Positions 1 to 11,100 of a stretch of 32,693 nucleotides of DNA are shown one piece after another (within the stretch, counting starts at the first letter, position 1; each line of letters opens with the position of its first letter). The notes under the pieces were generated by a model, which saw nothing but the letters and a program-made list of their open reading frames with translations, ran no database searches and had not been told where the DNA came from. Source of the stretch: a virus; the IMG/VR virus record IMGVR_UViG_3300028364_000094, positions 1 to 32,693 of that record, one strand, 5' to 3'. The translations under genes were made by a program, and so were the position numbers.

Positions 1-60
1 TGAGTTTACTGAAACCAACTTGCGAATAATCAACTAAATACTGAAATACAGGACTGACCA
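1..60 (+). other. Leader before the first paralogue; end of an unseen upstream gene
   Basis: The first 60 bases hold no complete gene. One frame is open from base 2 to a TAA at 35-37 and could be the tail of an upstream protein, but two other frames also end here and the choice cannot be made. Bases 31-60 resemble bases 1055-1091, the end of the first 344-aa gene and the approach to the second. The duplication that made the two paralogues therefore included their upstream DNA, and a further copy may lie before the window. Confidence 0.35.
34..46 (+). promoter_or_regulatory. Putative T4-late-like promoter
   Basis: CTAAATACTGAAA lies 26 nt (from TAAATA) before the ATG at 61. Nearly the same motif precedes the giant structural gene (2152) and the 184-aa structural gene (12281). 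The core resembles the T4/cyanophage late -10 element (TATAAATA/CTAAATA). There is no sigma70 -35 box at the right distance, as expected for late promoters. Its use is inferred from position and recurrence. Confidence 0.5.
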
Positions 61-1095
61 ATGAGAGCATACCTTTTTGAGTACATCAAGTACGACACCA
101 AAAAATTCCTTGACAAATGGCAGTCAGAAGGATCACCATATGCCGATATTATAGACAGCGATGGTCAAGGATTCACCAGTTGGCTGGAGCAATCAGACCC
201 ATCCCCTGCAAAAAAATATGTCAATTGGATGATTGTGAGATATCTCAAGGGAGATATCAGGAGATTGGAAGATATCCCATCCAGAATTGCTCCTGCATTA
301 TCAAAATTTCAATCACTTCAAAACAAAAAGAAGCTGAAACCAGAACATTCGGACATCAACAAAATCCGGAGCATCGAAGATGCCATGGATGAATACTCAA
401 TTGATTCCAATCAGACCCAAGGCAACAAATCAAAGACCAAATCAACTGAAAAATCCATGTACGATTCCAAAAAGGCGGAACTGATATTCAACTCACCTGA
501 ATACAAAATAGTCGTTCCAAAAACAAAAAAAGCCAGTTGCTTTTTTGGGAAAAATACTCGCTGGTGCACGGCTGCTGCCAATAACAATCAATTCAATAGA
601 TATTACAAAAAAGGCCCACTCTATATAATTCTACACAAGCCAACAAATACCCGATGGCAGTTTTCATTTGCATCAAATGAATACATGGATGAACGAGATG
701 CCCCAATCAATTTAATTGAATTCTTACTATCACATGATCCAGTCCATCAGGTGTTCAAGAAGCTGGGATATGTAGATCGGATATCCCAAGATCAATGGCG
801 GATTGGCAATGAATATCGCAATGACCGATTTCAATTACATAGACTGGATGGCCCTGCTATTGAAGGAGCAGATGGCACCAAAGAATGGCATCAACATGGT
901 GAATTACATAGACTGGATGGCCCTGCTATTGAAGGAGTAGATGGTACCAAGTATTGGTATCAAAATGACAAATTTCATAGACTGGATGGACCTGCTGTTG
1001 AATTTGCAGATGGCCGACAATATTGGTATATCAATGACCAAGCCTATACACAAAGTCAATTCAACGAAATACTGAAAATACGGGACATGAAATGA
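61..1095 (+). CDS. Phage hypothetical protein with WCTA core and HRLDGPA repeats (copy 1)
   Basis: 344 aa, function unknown. Residues 1-150 are charged and mostly helical-looking. Residues 160-173 carry a Cys-rich core, CFFGKNTRWCTAAA, followed by aromatic-rich sequence (PLYIILHKP, RWQFSF). This core resembles a domain in many phage hypothetical proteins and loosely recalls PcfJ-type proteins, but I cannot assign an activity. From residue 260 there are three 23-residue repeats beginning HRLDGPA(I/V)E and ending near a Trp/Tyr pair, which resemble the MORN-like beta-strand repeats seen in phage and bacterial proteins. A late-type promoter lies 26 nt upstream. The stop overlaps the start of the paralogue at 1092 by ATGA, so the two are probably translationally coupled. 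No signal peptide or membrane segment is visible. Confidence 0.8.
   Translation: MRAYLFEYIKYDTKKFLDKWQSEGSPYADIIDSDGQGFTSWLEQSDPSPAKKYVNWMIVRYLKGDIRRLEDIPSRIAPALSKFQSLQNKKKLKPEHSDINKIRSIEDAMDEYSIDSNQTQGNKSKTKSTEKSMYDSKKAELIFNSPEYKIVVPKTKKASCFFGKNTRWCTAAANNNQFNRYYKKGPLYIILHKPTNTRWQFSFASNEYMDERDAPINLIEFLLSHDPVHQVFKKLGYVDRISQDQWRIGNEYRNDRFQLHRLDGPAIEGADGTKEWHQHGELHRLDGPAIEGVDGTKYWYQNDKFHRLDGPAVEFADGRQYWYINDQAYTQSQFNEILKIRDMK
838..1044 (+). repeat. Three 69-bp (23-aa) HRLDGPA repeats, copy 1
   Basis: Repeat units start at 838, 907 and 976, each with the near-identical DNA CATAGACTGGATGG and encoding HRLDGPA(I/V)E followed by a W/Y-rich stretch. The exact 69-bp period suggests growth by unequal crossing-over. 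Confidence 0.85.
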
Positions 1096-2126
1096 GAGCA
1101 TACCTTTTTGAGTACATCAAGTACGACACCACTAAATTCCTTGACAAATGGAAGTCAGAGGGTTCACCATATGCCGATCAGATGGGTATCGATGGCGCAG
1201 GCTTCACTAATTGGCTGGAGCAATCAGACCCTTCACCTGCAAAAAAATATGTCAATTGGATGATTGTGAGATATTTAAAAAATGACATTAGACGATTGGA
1301 AGATATCCCCTCCAGGATTGCTCCTGCTCTGGCAAAATTTCAATCACTTCAAAACAAAAAGAAGTTGAAACCAGAACATTCAGACATCAACAAAATCCGG
1401 AGCATCGAGGATGTCATGGATGAATACTCAATTGATTCCAACCAGACTCAAGGCAACAAATCACAGGCCAAGTCAGTTGAAAAATCCATGTATGATTCCA
1501 AAGAGGCAGAATTGATATTCAACTCAACTGAATATAAAATAGTCGTACCCAAGACAGAAAAGGCCAGCTGCTTTTTTGGAAAAAATACTCGGTGGTGCAC
1601 GGCTGCTGCCAACGACAATCAATTCGATTATTATTCTCAAGATGGGCCGCTCTATATAATTCTACACAAGCCAACAAATTCAAGATGGCAGTTTTCATTT
1701 GCATCAGGTGAATTCATGGATGAACGCGATGAAGAAGTCGAGCTAATTGAATTCCTACTGTCACATGATCCAGTCCATCAGGTGTTCAAGAAGCTGGGAT
1801 ATGTGGATCGGATATCCCAAGATCAATGGCGGATTGGCAATAGATATTACAACGACCAATCCCAACTTCATAGACTGGATGGGCCAGCTGTTGAAACGGC
1901 AACTGGCAGCAAGTCATGGTGGCAAAATCACAAATTACATAGACTGGATGGGCCCGCTATTGAAAGAGCGGACGGCGACATGGAATGGTGGCAAAATCAC
2001 AAATTACATAGACTGGATGGGCCAGCTGTTGAAAGAGCAAATGGCCGACAATATTGGTTTATTGATGACCAAGAATATACACAAAGTCAATTCAAAGACA
2101 AAATCAAGAGCATGGAGACATCATAA
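1092..2126 (+). CDS. Phage hypothetical protein with WCTA core and HRLDGPA repeats (copy 2)
   Basis: 344 aa, a close paralogue of the gene at 61-1095 with the same length and domain order. The Cys core lies at the same residues (about 160-173), followed by the same RWQFSF stretch, and three 23-residue HRLDGPA repeats begin at residues 260, 283 and 306. Differences concentrate in the linker around residues 200-220 and within the repeats, where Trp-Trp replaces Trp-His or Trp-Tyr. The ATG overlaps the previous stop (ATGA). No separate strong Shine-Dalgarno sequence is seen, so coupling to copy 1 is likely. Function unknown. A role as a late accessory or host-interaction protein is only a guess from its place before the structural genes. 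Confidence 0.8.
   Translation: MRAYLFEYIKYDTTKFLDKWKSEGSPYADQMGIDGAGFTNWLEQSDPSPAKKYVNWMIVRYLKNDIRRLEDIPSRIAPALAKFQSLQNKKKLKPEHSDINKIRSIEDVMDEYSIDSNQTQGNKSQAKSVEKSMYDSKEAELIFNSTEYKIVVPKTEKASCFFGKNTRWCTAAANDNQFDYYSQDGPLYIILHKPTNSRWQFSFASGEFMDERDEEVELIEFLLSHDPVHQVFKKLGYVDRISQDQWRIGNRYYNDQSQLHRLDGPAVETATGSKSWWQNHKLHRLDGPAIERADGDMEWWQNHKLHRLDGPAVERANGRQYWFIDDQEYTQSQFKDKIKSMETS
1869..2075 (+). repeat. Three 69-bp (23-aa) HRLDGPA repeats, copy 2
   Basis: Units start at 1869, 1938 and 2007. Units 2 and 3 share the preceding DNA GGCAAAATCACAAATTACAT exactly, more alike than either is to the matching unit in copy 1. This points to gene conversion or recent unit duplication within this copy. Confidence 0.85.
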
Positions 2127-2151
2127 CATCAAAGTACCATAAATTCAACAG

Positions 2152-2166
2152 GTAAATAGTTGAATA
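2152..2166 (+). promoter_or_regulatory. Putative T4-late-like promoter for the giant structural gene
   Basis: GTAAATAGTTGAATA sits 33 nt (from TAAATA) before the ATG at 2186. It is the same motif as at 34 and 12281. The 60-bp gap it occupies contains no other recognisable element. Confidence 0.55.
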
Positions 2167-2185
2167 GTACAGAGTTATAGGACCC

Positions 2186-5100
2186 ATGAGTATGCAAATA
2201 ACACAAGCTGGTGAAAGTAATTTACTGCCTTCTGAATTCAAAACATCAAACTTTCTTCCTGACATTTTTAAAACAGAAATCAATCAAGAATTTTTAAAGT
2301 CCACCTTGGATCAATTGATGAGTCAAGGCACGCTTGAATCTGTAAACTCGTTTTGGGGAAGGATACGAGGGTCGTCATTCATGACCAGCGTTGATGTATT
2401 CAATAAAGAAAATGCGATTAGACGAGAGAATTTTCAGTTTGCTCCGGGCTGGCGATTAAATTATCCAGAGCGTGAACAGAACATATCATTTATCAAATTC
2501 TTGAACCAATTGGAAAAAGATGGATTTGCATCTGATCAAACTGATTCATTCATGTCCGGCACTGCGGATACCATGGACTTCCATATCGACCTGAGCAAGT
2601 TTTCGGATTACAAAACATATTACTGGTTGCCAGGATATGTACCAGTATGCAACATTCAAGCCACTGTTGGATCACCAATTGACATCGACGACGTTGTTCA
2701 ATTCAACTATTATACAACCCCTGTTCTTGAAAATAGCAAGACACTGACATTGTTGAATGACATGCAGATTGTATTTGTTGGTGACAACGTAACTTCCACA
2801 TCTGGTGACTTTGAGACTGACACTGTATACATGGTCAAGGGCGTAGGAACGTCAGTTATTCAATTGATTCCCATGTATACTCTTGTGTCTGGTATTCCAG
2901 ATATACTATACACCATCCCATTTGTTGGTAATTTAAATTTCGGATACCTTCCTTATTATGATAACTGGAAGGACTACCCAGTTGATCAAACTGTGATCAA
3001 GGACTACTTAACAGTTGAAAAGGGAGGCACTGACCAATGGGGCAGAAGCAATTACTGGTATCACATTGACTTATTGAAGTCAGTATGTGAGTTTACTGGA
3101 CTGTCAATTGATAATATTTCGGACAGTAAGTTTCAAGCAAAATACCCCATTATTGAATACAAGCTTGGAATACAATTAAACAATCAACATGTCAACACCA
3201 AGTTCCAAATGGATTGGATTGTGGATGGCGTATCATTAAATGATTTTACAGTGACGGCAACTTCAATTGAGTTTGGAGATATTCAACTTGCATTGAATGA
3301 TAAAATCATGTTGAGAAATTTCTCTAAAATCTACCAAGTTGAAAACACCGGGTCGGCACTTGCATTAGTGGAAATATTTTCTTCAGTGGACTTTGAATTG
3401 AAGGATGGGGCATTTGCATTCAATACCAACATTCAGACTGTCAAGCAAAATATAGATGTAATATGGGATGGTGAACACTGGCAGTCGTGTCAGATCAAAG
3501 ACTCTCAATCCAAGCCCATGTTATTTGATCTATACGATGAGCTCAGAGAAGATACAGGCAAGAGTGGTTATATCTTGGATTATGATAGAAACCCGTACTT
3601 GGTCGTTAACCCCGAACTGGGATTTGCCGCCACAGTGGTAAACGGAGTCTCACAATTTAAAATCGGCGATATTGACCATCAAATGTTCATGATTGATGGA
3701 GAGGTGAAGAGCCTCTGGGTGCCAATGTCAATTGCACAACGTACACCAAAATCAAAAACCATAATTGTACCTGAGAATAATGCACAATTTCAATTTGAGA
3801 TTTCTCAAGGACATGAATTTCAGTCCAATTGGACGATTGGAGTAACTGATAGCGGCGTCAATTGGTTTGCAGTGGATCAACAAGTGGGTGCGTTTCCAGT
3901 TAGTGATAGCAGTGTGTCATTCTATTATGGTATGGACAATCAAATCACGTATCTGAACGCAGAGTCGGCCAATGACGTACTTGGTTTCACTGACCCCGCT
4001 GGAAATCAGACTGGTATTCAAGTAACCCAGTCGGGCCCAATCTACTCAGTGGTATTGACCAATGACTATGTATATGATACATTGTATTATACAACTGGTA
4101 CTTCAGAATTTTCCGGTGTAATTACGGTTGCAAACCACATGCAATCCACTGCACAAGTCAAAATCAATGGTAGAACTTCCGATGACTGGACAATACAAGA
4201 CAACAACATCACAATTGGCCAGCCACTCAAAATAAACGATATTATTGATGTAACGTGGCTTTCTTCTGAATCATTTGATACTGAAGTACCTGACGGTGCA
4301 AAGTTTAATTCATTGAATGACTTACTGCCAACAACCATCCTATATTCTGATATTGAGTCACATGTGGCAAACCAATTGCAGTCCTCACCAAGTGGTGATA
4401 ATTATTGGCTGTCATCACGCGATCACACCCACGGTGGATTTATTCGTAGACAGCATCATGATGTGACTAATTTGGTCACCAGTGAAATGAATCAAGACTA
4501 TAATATATTTCAAAAATTGAAAACTATCGAAACTGACTACTCCATATTTAAGACCTCATTTAATGCCAAGGTAAAGCAACTGTGGAGAAGCCAAGTATTC
4601 GATAGTGTATCTGAACTAGTAGATCAAGCCCTCCAGGAGATCTCCGCAGGTAAACAGGAAGATTTTAAATATTCAGACTCTGATATGCTATATTTCAATG
4701 AGTATGATTCACATGTGTTTCCTCCTGATTTTTTGTCATATGTCCGTATATTTGCAATACCCGAATATAACCCAACTGATTTTGTATATTCCATATATAT
4801 AACAATAGCGGGGGTACAACGAATTTTACGAAAAGATATAGATTATACCATTGATTCTTCTTCTGGAGAATTCAATATTAATATTTCGTCTCAATTGGCG
4901 GACGCCTTCATAACTACTGAATTCGACGACTACATTCTTCAAGAAGATGACATATCATTCATTGATACAGAAGTCCCTGTGTTATTATCAGAAATTGAAG
5001 TTAAGATCTATGAAAGATCAGTATGTTTCATACCATATAGTTCTGTCAAATTGGGGTTGACTGGTGCATACGATGTTCTAACTCGAAATAAGATTATACA

Positions 5101-8100
5101 ATGTCATGATGGTTCAACACATAGCATGACTAATACTGAATTATTTGACACTGATAGTATGGACTTTGACGTAGTAGCCGCCGCGCTATATGACATGGAA
5201 GTTAGAATAAAGAACAACATTCAATATTCCCATGCGACTGTTGAAAAATATAAGATTGAATTGATTAACAGTCAAGGCGTGTCGGCGACTCAACTATTCG
5301 CACAATATATGAAAAATGAATTCCTGGAATGGAAATCAACTATGTCAATTGACGATATTACACCAATTGCATATATGCCGGGTGATAATACAACTTGGAA
5401 CTTCAAACTGGACAATGAGTATGGAATTGCGTATTGGAAACAATTTTATCAATTGGTATTCGGCACAAGCCGCCCAGATTCACATCCATGGGAATTGTTT
5501 GGATTAACAGCTAAACCAAATGACTGGGACAGTCGATTCAGTTGGACAGACCCTGCGAAACGTATTGATTTGATCAAGGCATTGAAAATAGGAAACCCAG
5601 TTGACAATATCCCAAATCCAAGAATTGCGTTTAGTAAATGGGACAGTGAAATTTCACAATTAGTCGATGCGTCTGGTAATTTATTACTGCCACTCGACCT
5701 TGATGTAGTATCTAGTCCTGACCCCATAGATGCGTCTATATTGTTTGTTTCTGGAGATGGTACATCACCGGAAGAAACCCAATGGATGAATTCAAGTGGC
5801 TATCAGTTTGCATTGGTCAGAACAATAGCAAAAATGCGGCCCAGTGTGATATTTAATGATCTATGGAATGTGTCTGGTAATTCACTGTCAGCTTCTACTA
5901 GCACGGGCTGCGAAGAATCACAACTTGATTTGACTTACTCGCTTGGGGCATCAATAATACCAGATCTAACTGAATTCTACAATGATGCTGACATTTCCAT
6001 TAAAGTCTTGTCAGACTACTTGACAACTGCAAATGTCATTCACATGGGAGGATTCACGACACTCAACAACATAGGACTACAATTGGACGGCAGCTACCAA
6101 TCAGGTAAATCACTGGTAGCCGCTGACTCTTTTAATCTGTCATTGGAGAAGTCCATTGCTTCCCCGAGCATTATATATTCTGGTGTTAAACTAGTCAAGA
6201 CCATAAACAATGCGGTTAAAGTATATGGATATGACAGTCAAGCCGACAGCTTCCAATATCTAATGCCCATGAAAAAATCCAAGAATAGTGCTGTGAGTAT
6301 CGGTGATGCATCTGTGTTGAACTATTCGGCATATGACATCATCCCAACTAAGATGGCGTATGGTACTGAAATTAGAAAAAGACAGGACCTATATGACTTC
6401 TTGATGGGATTGAGCAAGTATTATGAATCCATTGGGTTTACTGATATGAACTGGCATGACCAAGCGACGCTAATCATTCAATGGTCATTGGATTCCGCTG
6501 ACAATGATAATCAATATATCAATGGATTGGATAATCAGTTTGGTTTTCAACTGTCATCTGGTATGGTTGACAACTTCAAGAGTGACACCGGCAGTAAAAT
6601 GTATAGTCGTGACCTTATTCAACTTGATATGAGATCAGTACTGGTAATTAGAAATGAACAGTTGACTGATATAAAATTACAAACAATTTCTGAGGCGATG
6701 TTGATTGAACTGGATATAGTTGAATACGAACATTTGATTGCAATCAACAGCCGCTCCAGCTCAGATGATTTAATATATGATCCTGTAATTGGATTGGGCA
6801 ATCATAGAATAAAATGTGTAGGCAAAAGAACTAGAAACTGGAATGGAAGACTAGAGGCTCCGGGGTATATTGTAACTGACCAGAGCCTTATAAACTCGTT
6901 TGAGTCAGCAAACCGAGAGATCACACATGATGTTAATCAATCTGCTCCTAATTTCCTGAACCCACTAACTGGATTTACAGGTGCGGCCAATATTGGATTC
7001 CAGAAAAAATCATACTTGGAATTGATGACACCAAATGCTAGATTCTTGTTTGACAAAGAACGAAACCGTATCAAAGGAACCACACAGAGTCTAGAGGCGT
7101 TTGTCAAGAATCAAAACGTTTTCAACTCAGGCGCCAACGGTGAAGCCCATGAAGAATGGCTGATTAGAATGGGATCATACGGAGACGTATCAAGTGAAAA
7201 TATCTTGGAATTTTCACTTGAGCCTGGATTGGCCAAGACCTCTCCACAGTTGATACGGTTGAGCGGAACACAACGAAAAGATCAAACTAGTGACCTTATT
7301 ATTGATGTCAGTCAAGGAGACAACAGATACGTTTCCGGAGACTTCATGAATTTTGTGCCCATGATCTCTTCACAGAGTTCACTGAACAATCGAATTGCTT
7401 ACTCTACTGTATATGAGAATTGGAATAGAAAAGCAGGCACTCCATTATTGACCGAAGCAGATTTTTATCTCAAAGACACTAGACAGCTTGAATCAGTATA
7501 TGATACATCAGCTGACTACGCCACAATATCAACATGGAATGCTAACTTTGCATATATACAAGGCGACATAGTTAGATACTCTGGTAAAGTTCACAAGCTT
7601 GTAATTGATTCAACTGGGGTATCACCGGGACAGGACATCCTCGCAGTCAAGGGCAATGTTACATTCCCGATTGTACCATCCGGTACTTCATTAGTTCTAG
7701 GATCAGCGCCAACTGTACAAGATGACGTGACGTTCTATACTATACCACTGACCAAGGCGTCGACTGGTACATCCTATAATAATATTCAGGTGGTTGGTAC
7801 AAGAGCAGACCCCAGCGTGCCGTCTGGAACATTATTCAATATTGATGGCAATACTATTACATTGAGTAAATCACAGTCCAATGTCATTACTACTAGTGCA
7901 ATTATCACAGGAGACGTATTGAATCCTGTGATTGAAGGGTCAACGGGCAAGAAGCTCAGTATATCAGGTGCCACAATTGACTTTGAATCTTTCATAAACA
8001 CATTCAGAAACGTAACTGCTCTGGATATATTGTCAGATGGATTGGAAGTATTTGATCAGACAACAGGACCTGATCTTGCTCTTGCTAGAATTGAGGCAAT

Positions 8101-11100
8101 TGACAGTCTTAGAACTAAATATATCTCAGAAAACTCCAATGCAGCATGGGGCAATTGGATTAATGCATATTTTAATTCTGATTACTCAGTGTCTGGGTTG
8201 AATACTGAGTATCTAGAAACAGAAATAGCCGCAATAACCACTGAAACATATGAGCAGGATATGACTGACTTATTGCAAAACGATATTGACATCATCAATT
8301 TAATAACAGGTGAATCATATACAATCGCAACCTTGCCAATTAGTGCATTGGATGAACAAGAAGCAATCGCGGCAATGGTGGCCTTTGACTATATGTCCAA
8401 TCTATCTTCCAAATATAAAACGGGAGATAAGGTTACTGCAAATTTGGTAATCACATCTGAGAGTGTAGTGGCTCCCAAAGTCTGGAAAATAGCAGAAATA
8501 GTGGAGAGAATAAACCAGGCGTTTGCTGCTTCTCAGTTGACTCGCGTGACTGCAAGTGCCACTTCTGACCTCAGACTGCGAATAACCAAGGTCACCACCA
8601 CACTGGATTTAACTCTGGTATTATCAGCTGACACTGCTAATGAGGAAGTTGGATTCCCGGCGGCAGGGACAACGGCCACTGGTGCACAATCAACACAGAA
8701 CCAAACTATAAATCTGACCCTGGCCGACGTAGTGTCTCAAATTAATACCGCAAATATATCCGGGATATCAGCACAGGTTGCGAGCTCATCGACTGGCAGT
8801 GTGCTGAAAGTGATAAGTGCCAACATCAGAATGTCAATTGGGGATACCGCATTCCTTTCAATAGTTGGGATAAGTGCCGGTGACTATGTTGCCTCCAGTT
8901 CAGAAGTCACAGTGGATGTTGAACTTACTCTGTTTGACGTGATCAAGGCCATTAATGATTTTGGATTACCCAATATTCTAGCAAAAAACATCAATAATAC
9001 CATTCTCATTGAGACTTCCAACTTTAATTTCGTTGTCGGGAATGGGTCAGCCAACATATTCCTAGGACTCAGAGAAGTCGAGCGTACTCTTTCGGGGATT
9101 GTGTCAAATGAATTCACCGAAGAAGACTGGGAATTAATCAGTGACCCTTTGAATTTTTCAGCCTGGGTGTATGACAACTATGTGAGTTCTGTGAAACCAG
9201 ACGGCTGGAACGTATATCAGACATTTGATTTTAATCTTGAGATTGCAGAAATATGTGAAGGTATTGAATCAGGCGATGATGTATTGATAACAACAATGAC
9301 CCCGCATAATCTGAGAATTGGTGACTATTTGATTGTTGTGAATTCCACTTCTGTCCCATCAGTGGATGGAATACATCAAGTAATGTCGGTCATCAATGCA
9401 CAGTCATTCATGATAGATGCATATATTGCTCAAAAGGGTTTTGTGGGCAAGGTAATGCTGTTTCAACCAACGCGCTTCACCGACACTGCCGCATTATTTG
9501 ACAGCTTGAATGACCCCGCATATCGACAGTCCAAGTCTGGCTGGAGACCTGGTATGTATGCGTTTGTTGATTCGTATATTGATGATTCAGGAACTCAATT
9601 TGATATCCCAGCAGTATACCAATGTGTCGGAGATACTTTCGACGCCGAAAGTGTATATTTTGACTTAGTGAGAACAGGTAATGATAAAGTAGACAACTCA
9701 ATATTGAAGAACGCAATTTCATATGTATATGACAGTCAGAAAACAATAACTGAACTGGAAGTATACGACCCTGCCAAGGGCATTATCCCAGGAATAGCAG
9801 ACTCCGAATTGAACTTTAAAAATTCATATGATACCGCAGTATATAATAATACCACTGATAACAGCGAAGTTACTAGTGATACTGACTACTGGGCAGAAAA
9901 CTTCCAAGGACAGACTTGGTGGGACCAGAGCAATGCAGTCTATATTGACTATGAGCAAGGACCACTTGAATATAGACAAGGAAACTGGGGTAAACTATTC
10001 CCAACATCCACGATTGATGTATACGAATGGACTAAGTCACCAGTTGATCCCGAATCATTTAATGATTATGTTGCATCATCTCCAGTAGAAGTGTTTATTG
10101 AAGGGATTCCACTCAGCGGAGAACCATACTATACATTCGATGAATATGACAATAGACAATATTACTGGTCAGAGTCAACAACATTCAACTTTAAAACTGG
10201 GAATGACGAAGTATTTTACTATTTCTGGGTCAAGAACAAGACAACAATCCCCAATACCAAGAGATTATATTCTGTATTACAAATTGCTGACATAATTGAA
10301 AACCCCAATGCCTACAATGTAAACTGGGTTGCTTCAGTGTCACCTGATACTATATTAATATCCAATTTGGAAGACTGTGTCCCTTGTCAAGGTGCTGTGA
10401 TTAAATTACAATTTGATAAGTATACAACTGAAAAGCACAACGAATATCTACTGCTCAGTGAAGGCGGCACCCATTCAAATATTCCAGAATGGCTTCACAT
10501 GGGGCTCAGGGACAGTTTGGCCGGCAGGGATAAGTTGACAATAGACAAGAAACATACGCCATGGCGATTCCGCAACACATATTACCCCGGTGATGTTGTA
10601 TGGTTTGAAGGAGGATATTGGATCACATATCAGAAACATGTTGCTTACACACGGGCATTCCTGTCAGATTCCAATTACAATATCATCACTGCTGAAAATG
10701 AATATTGGTTGGAAATTGACAGCTTTAGTATACCCAATTCACCAATTGACTCAGACAATCCATGGACTGAGATTGTGGATTATGAAAGAGTAACTGACTT
10801 CAGTGAATATCCAATATCAGAATTTGGATATGCATGGGACACATATGGGTGGGATAGGCGTCCCTGGGACCTGGAAACAATTTCACTTTCAAATACACAA
10901 GATGGCGTAATCCGCATATCAGCTGGGCTTGTGGTTCCTGATCACAATCTACATCGATTTGTCAGATACGGAGTTGATATATCTCCTAGACAGTCTTGGA
11001 TAATTGATTTACCAATGGCAAGAAAAACCGCTGTTGGAAAACTGAATAGACAGTTTTCCAACATCAACTTAGTGGACCAAATTCCAGATGCAATTGCAAA

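Larger units (their letters stand above)
61..2126 (+). repeat. Tandem gene duplication (two ~1.03-kb units)
   Basis: Unit 1 (61-1091) and unit 2 (1092-2126) are the same length and align along their whole extent. The first 39 bases differ by only a base or two, and many later stretches are identical. Both reading frames remain intact, so the copies are probably both kept by selection or the duplication is young. Confidence 0.85.
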
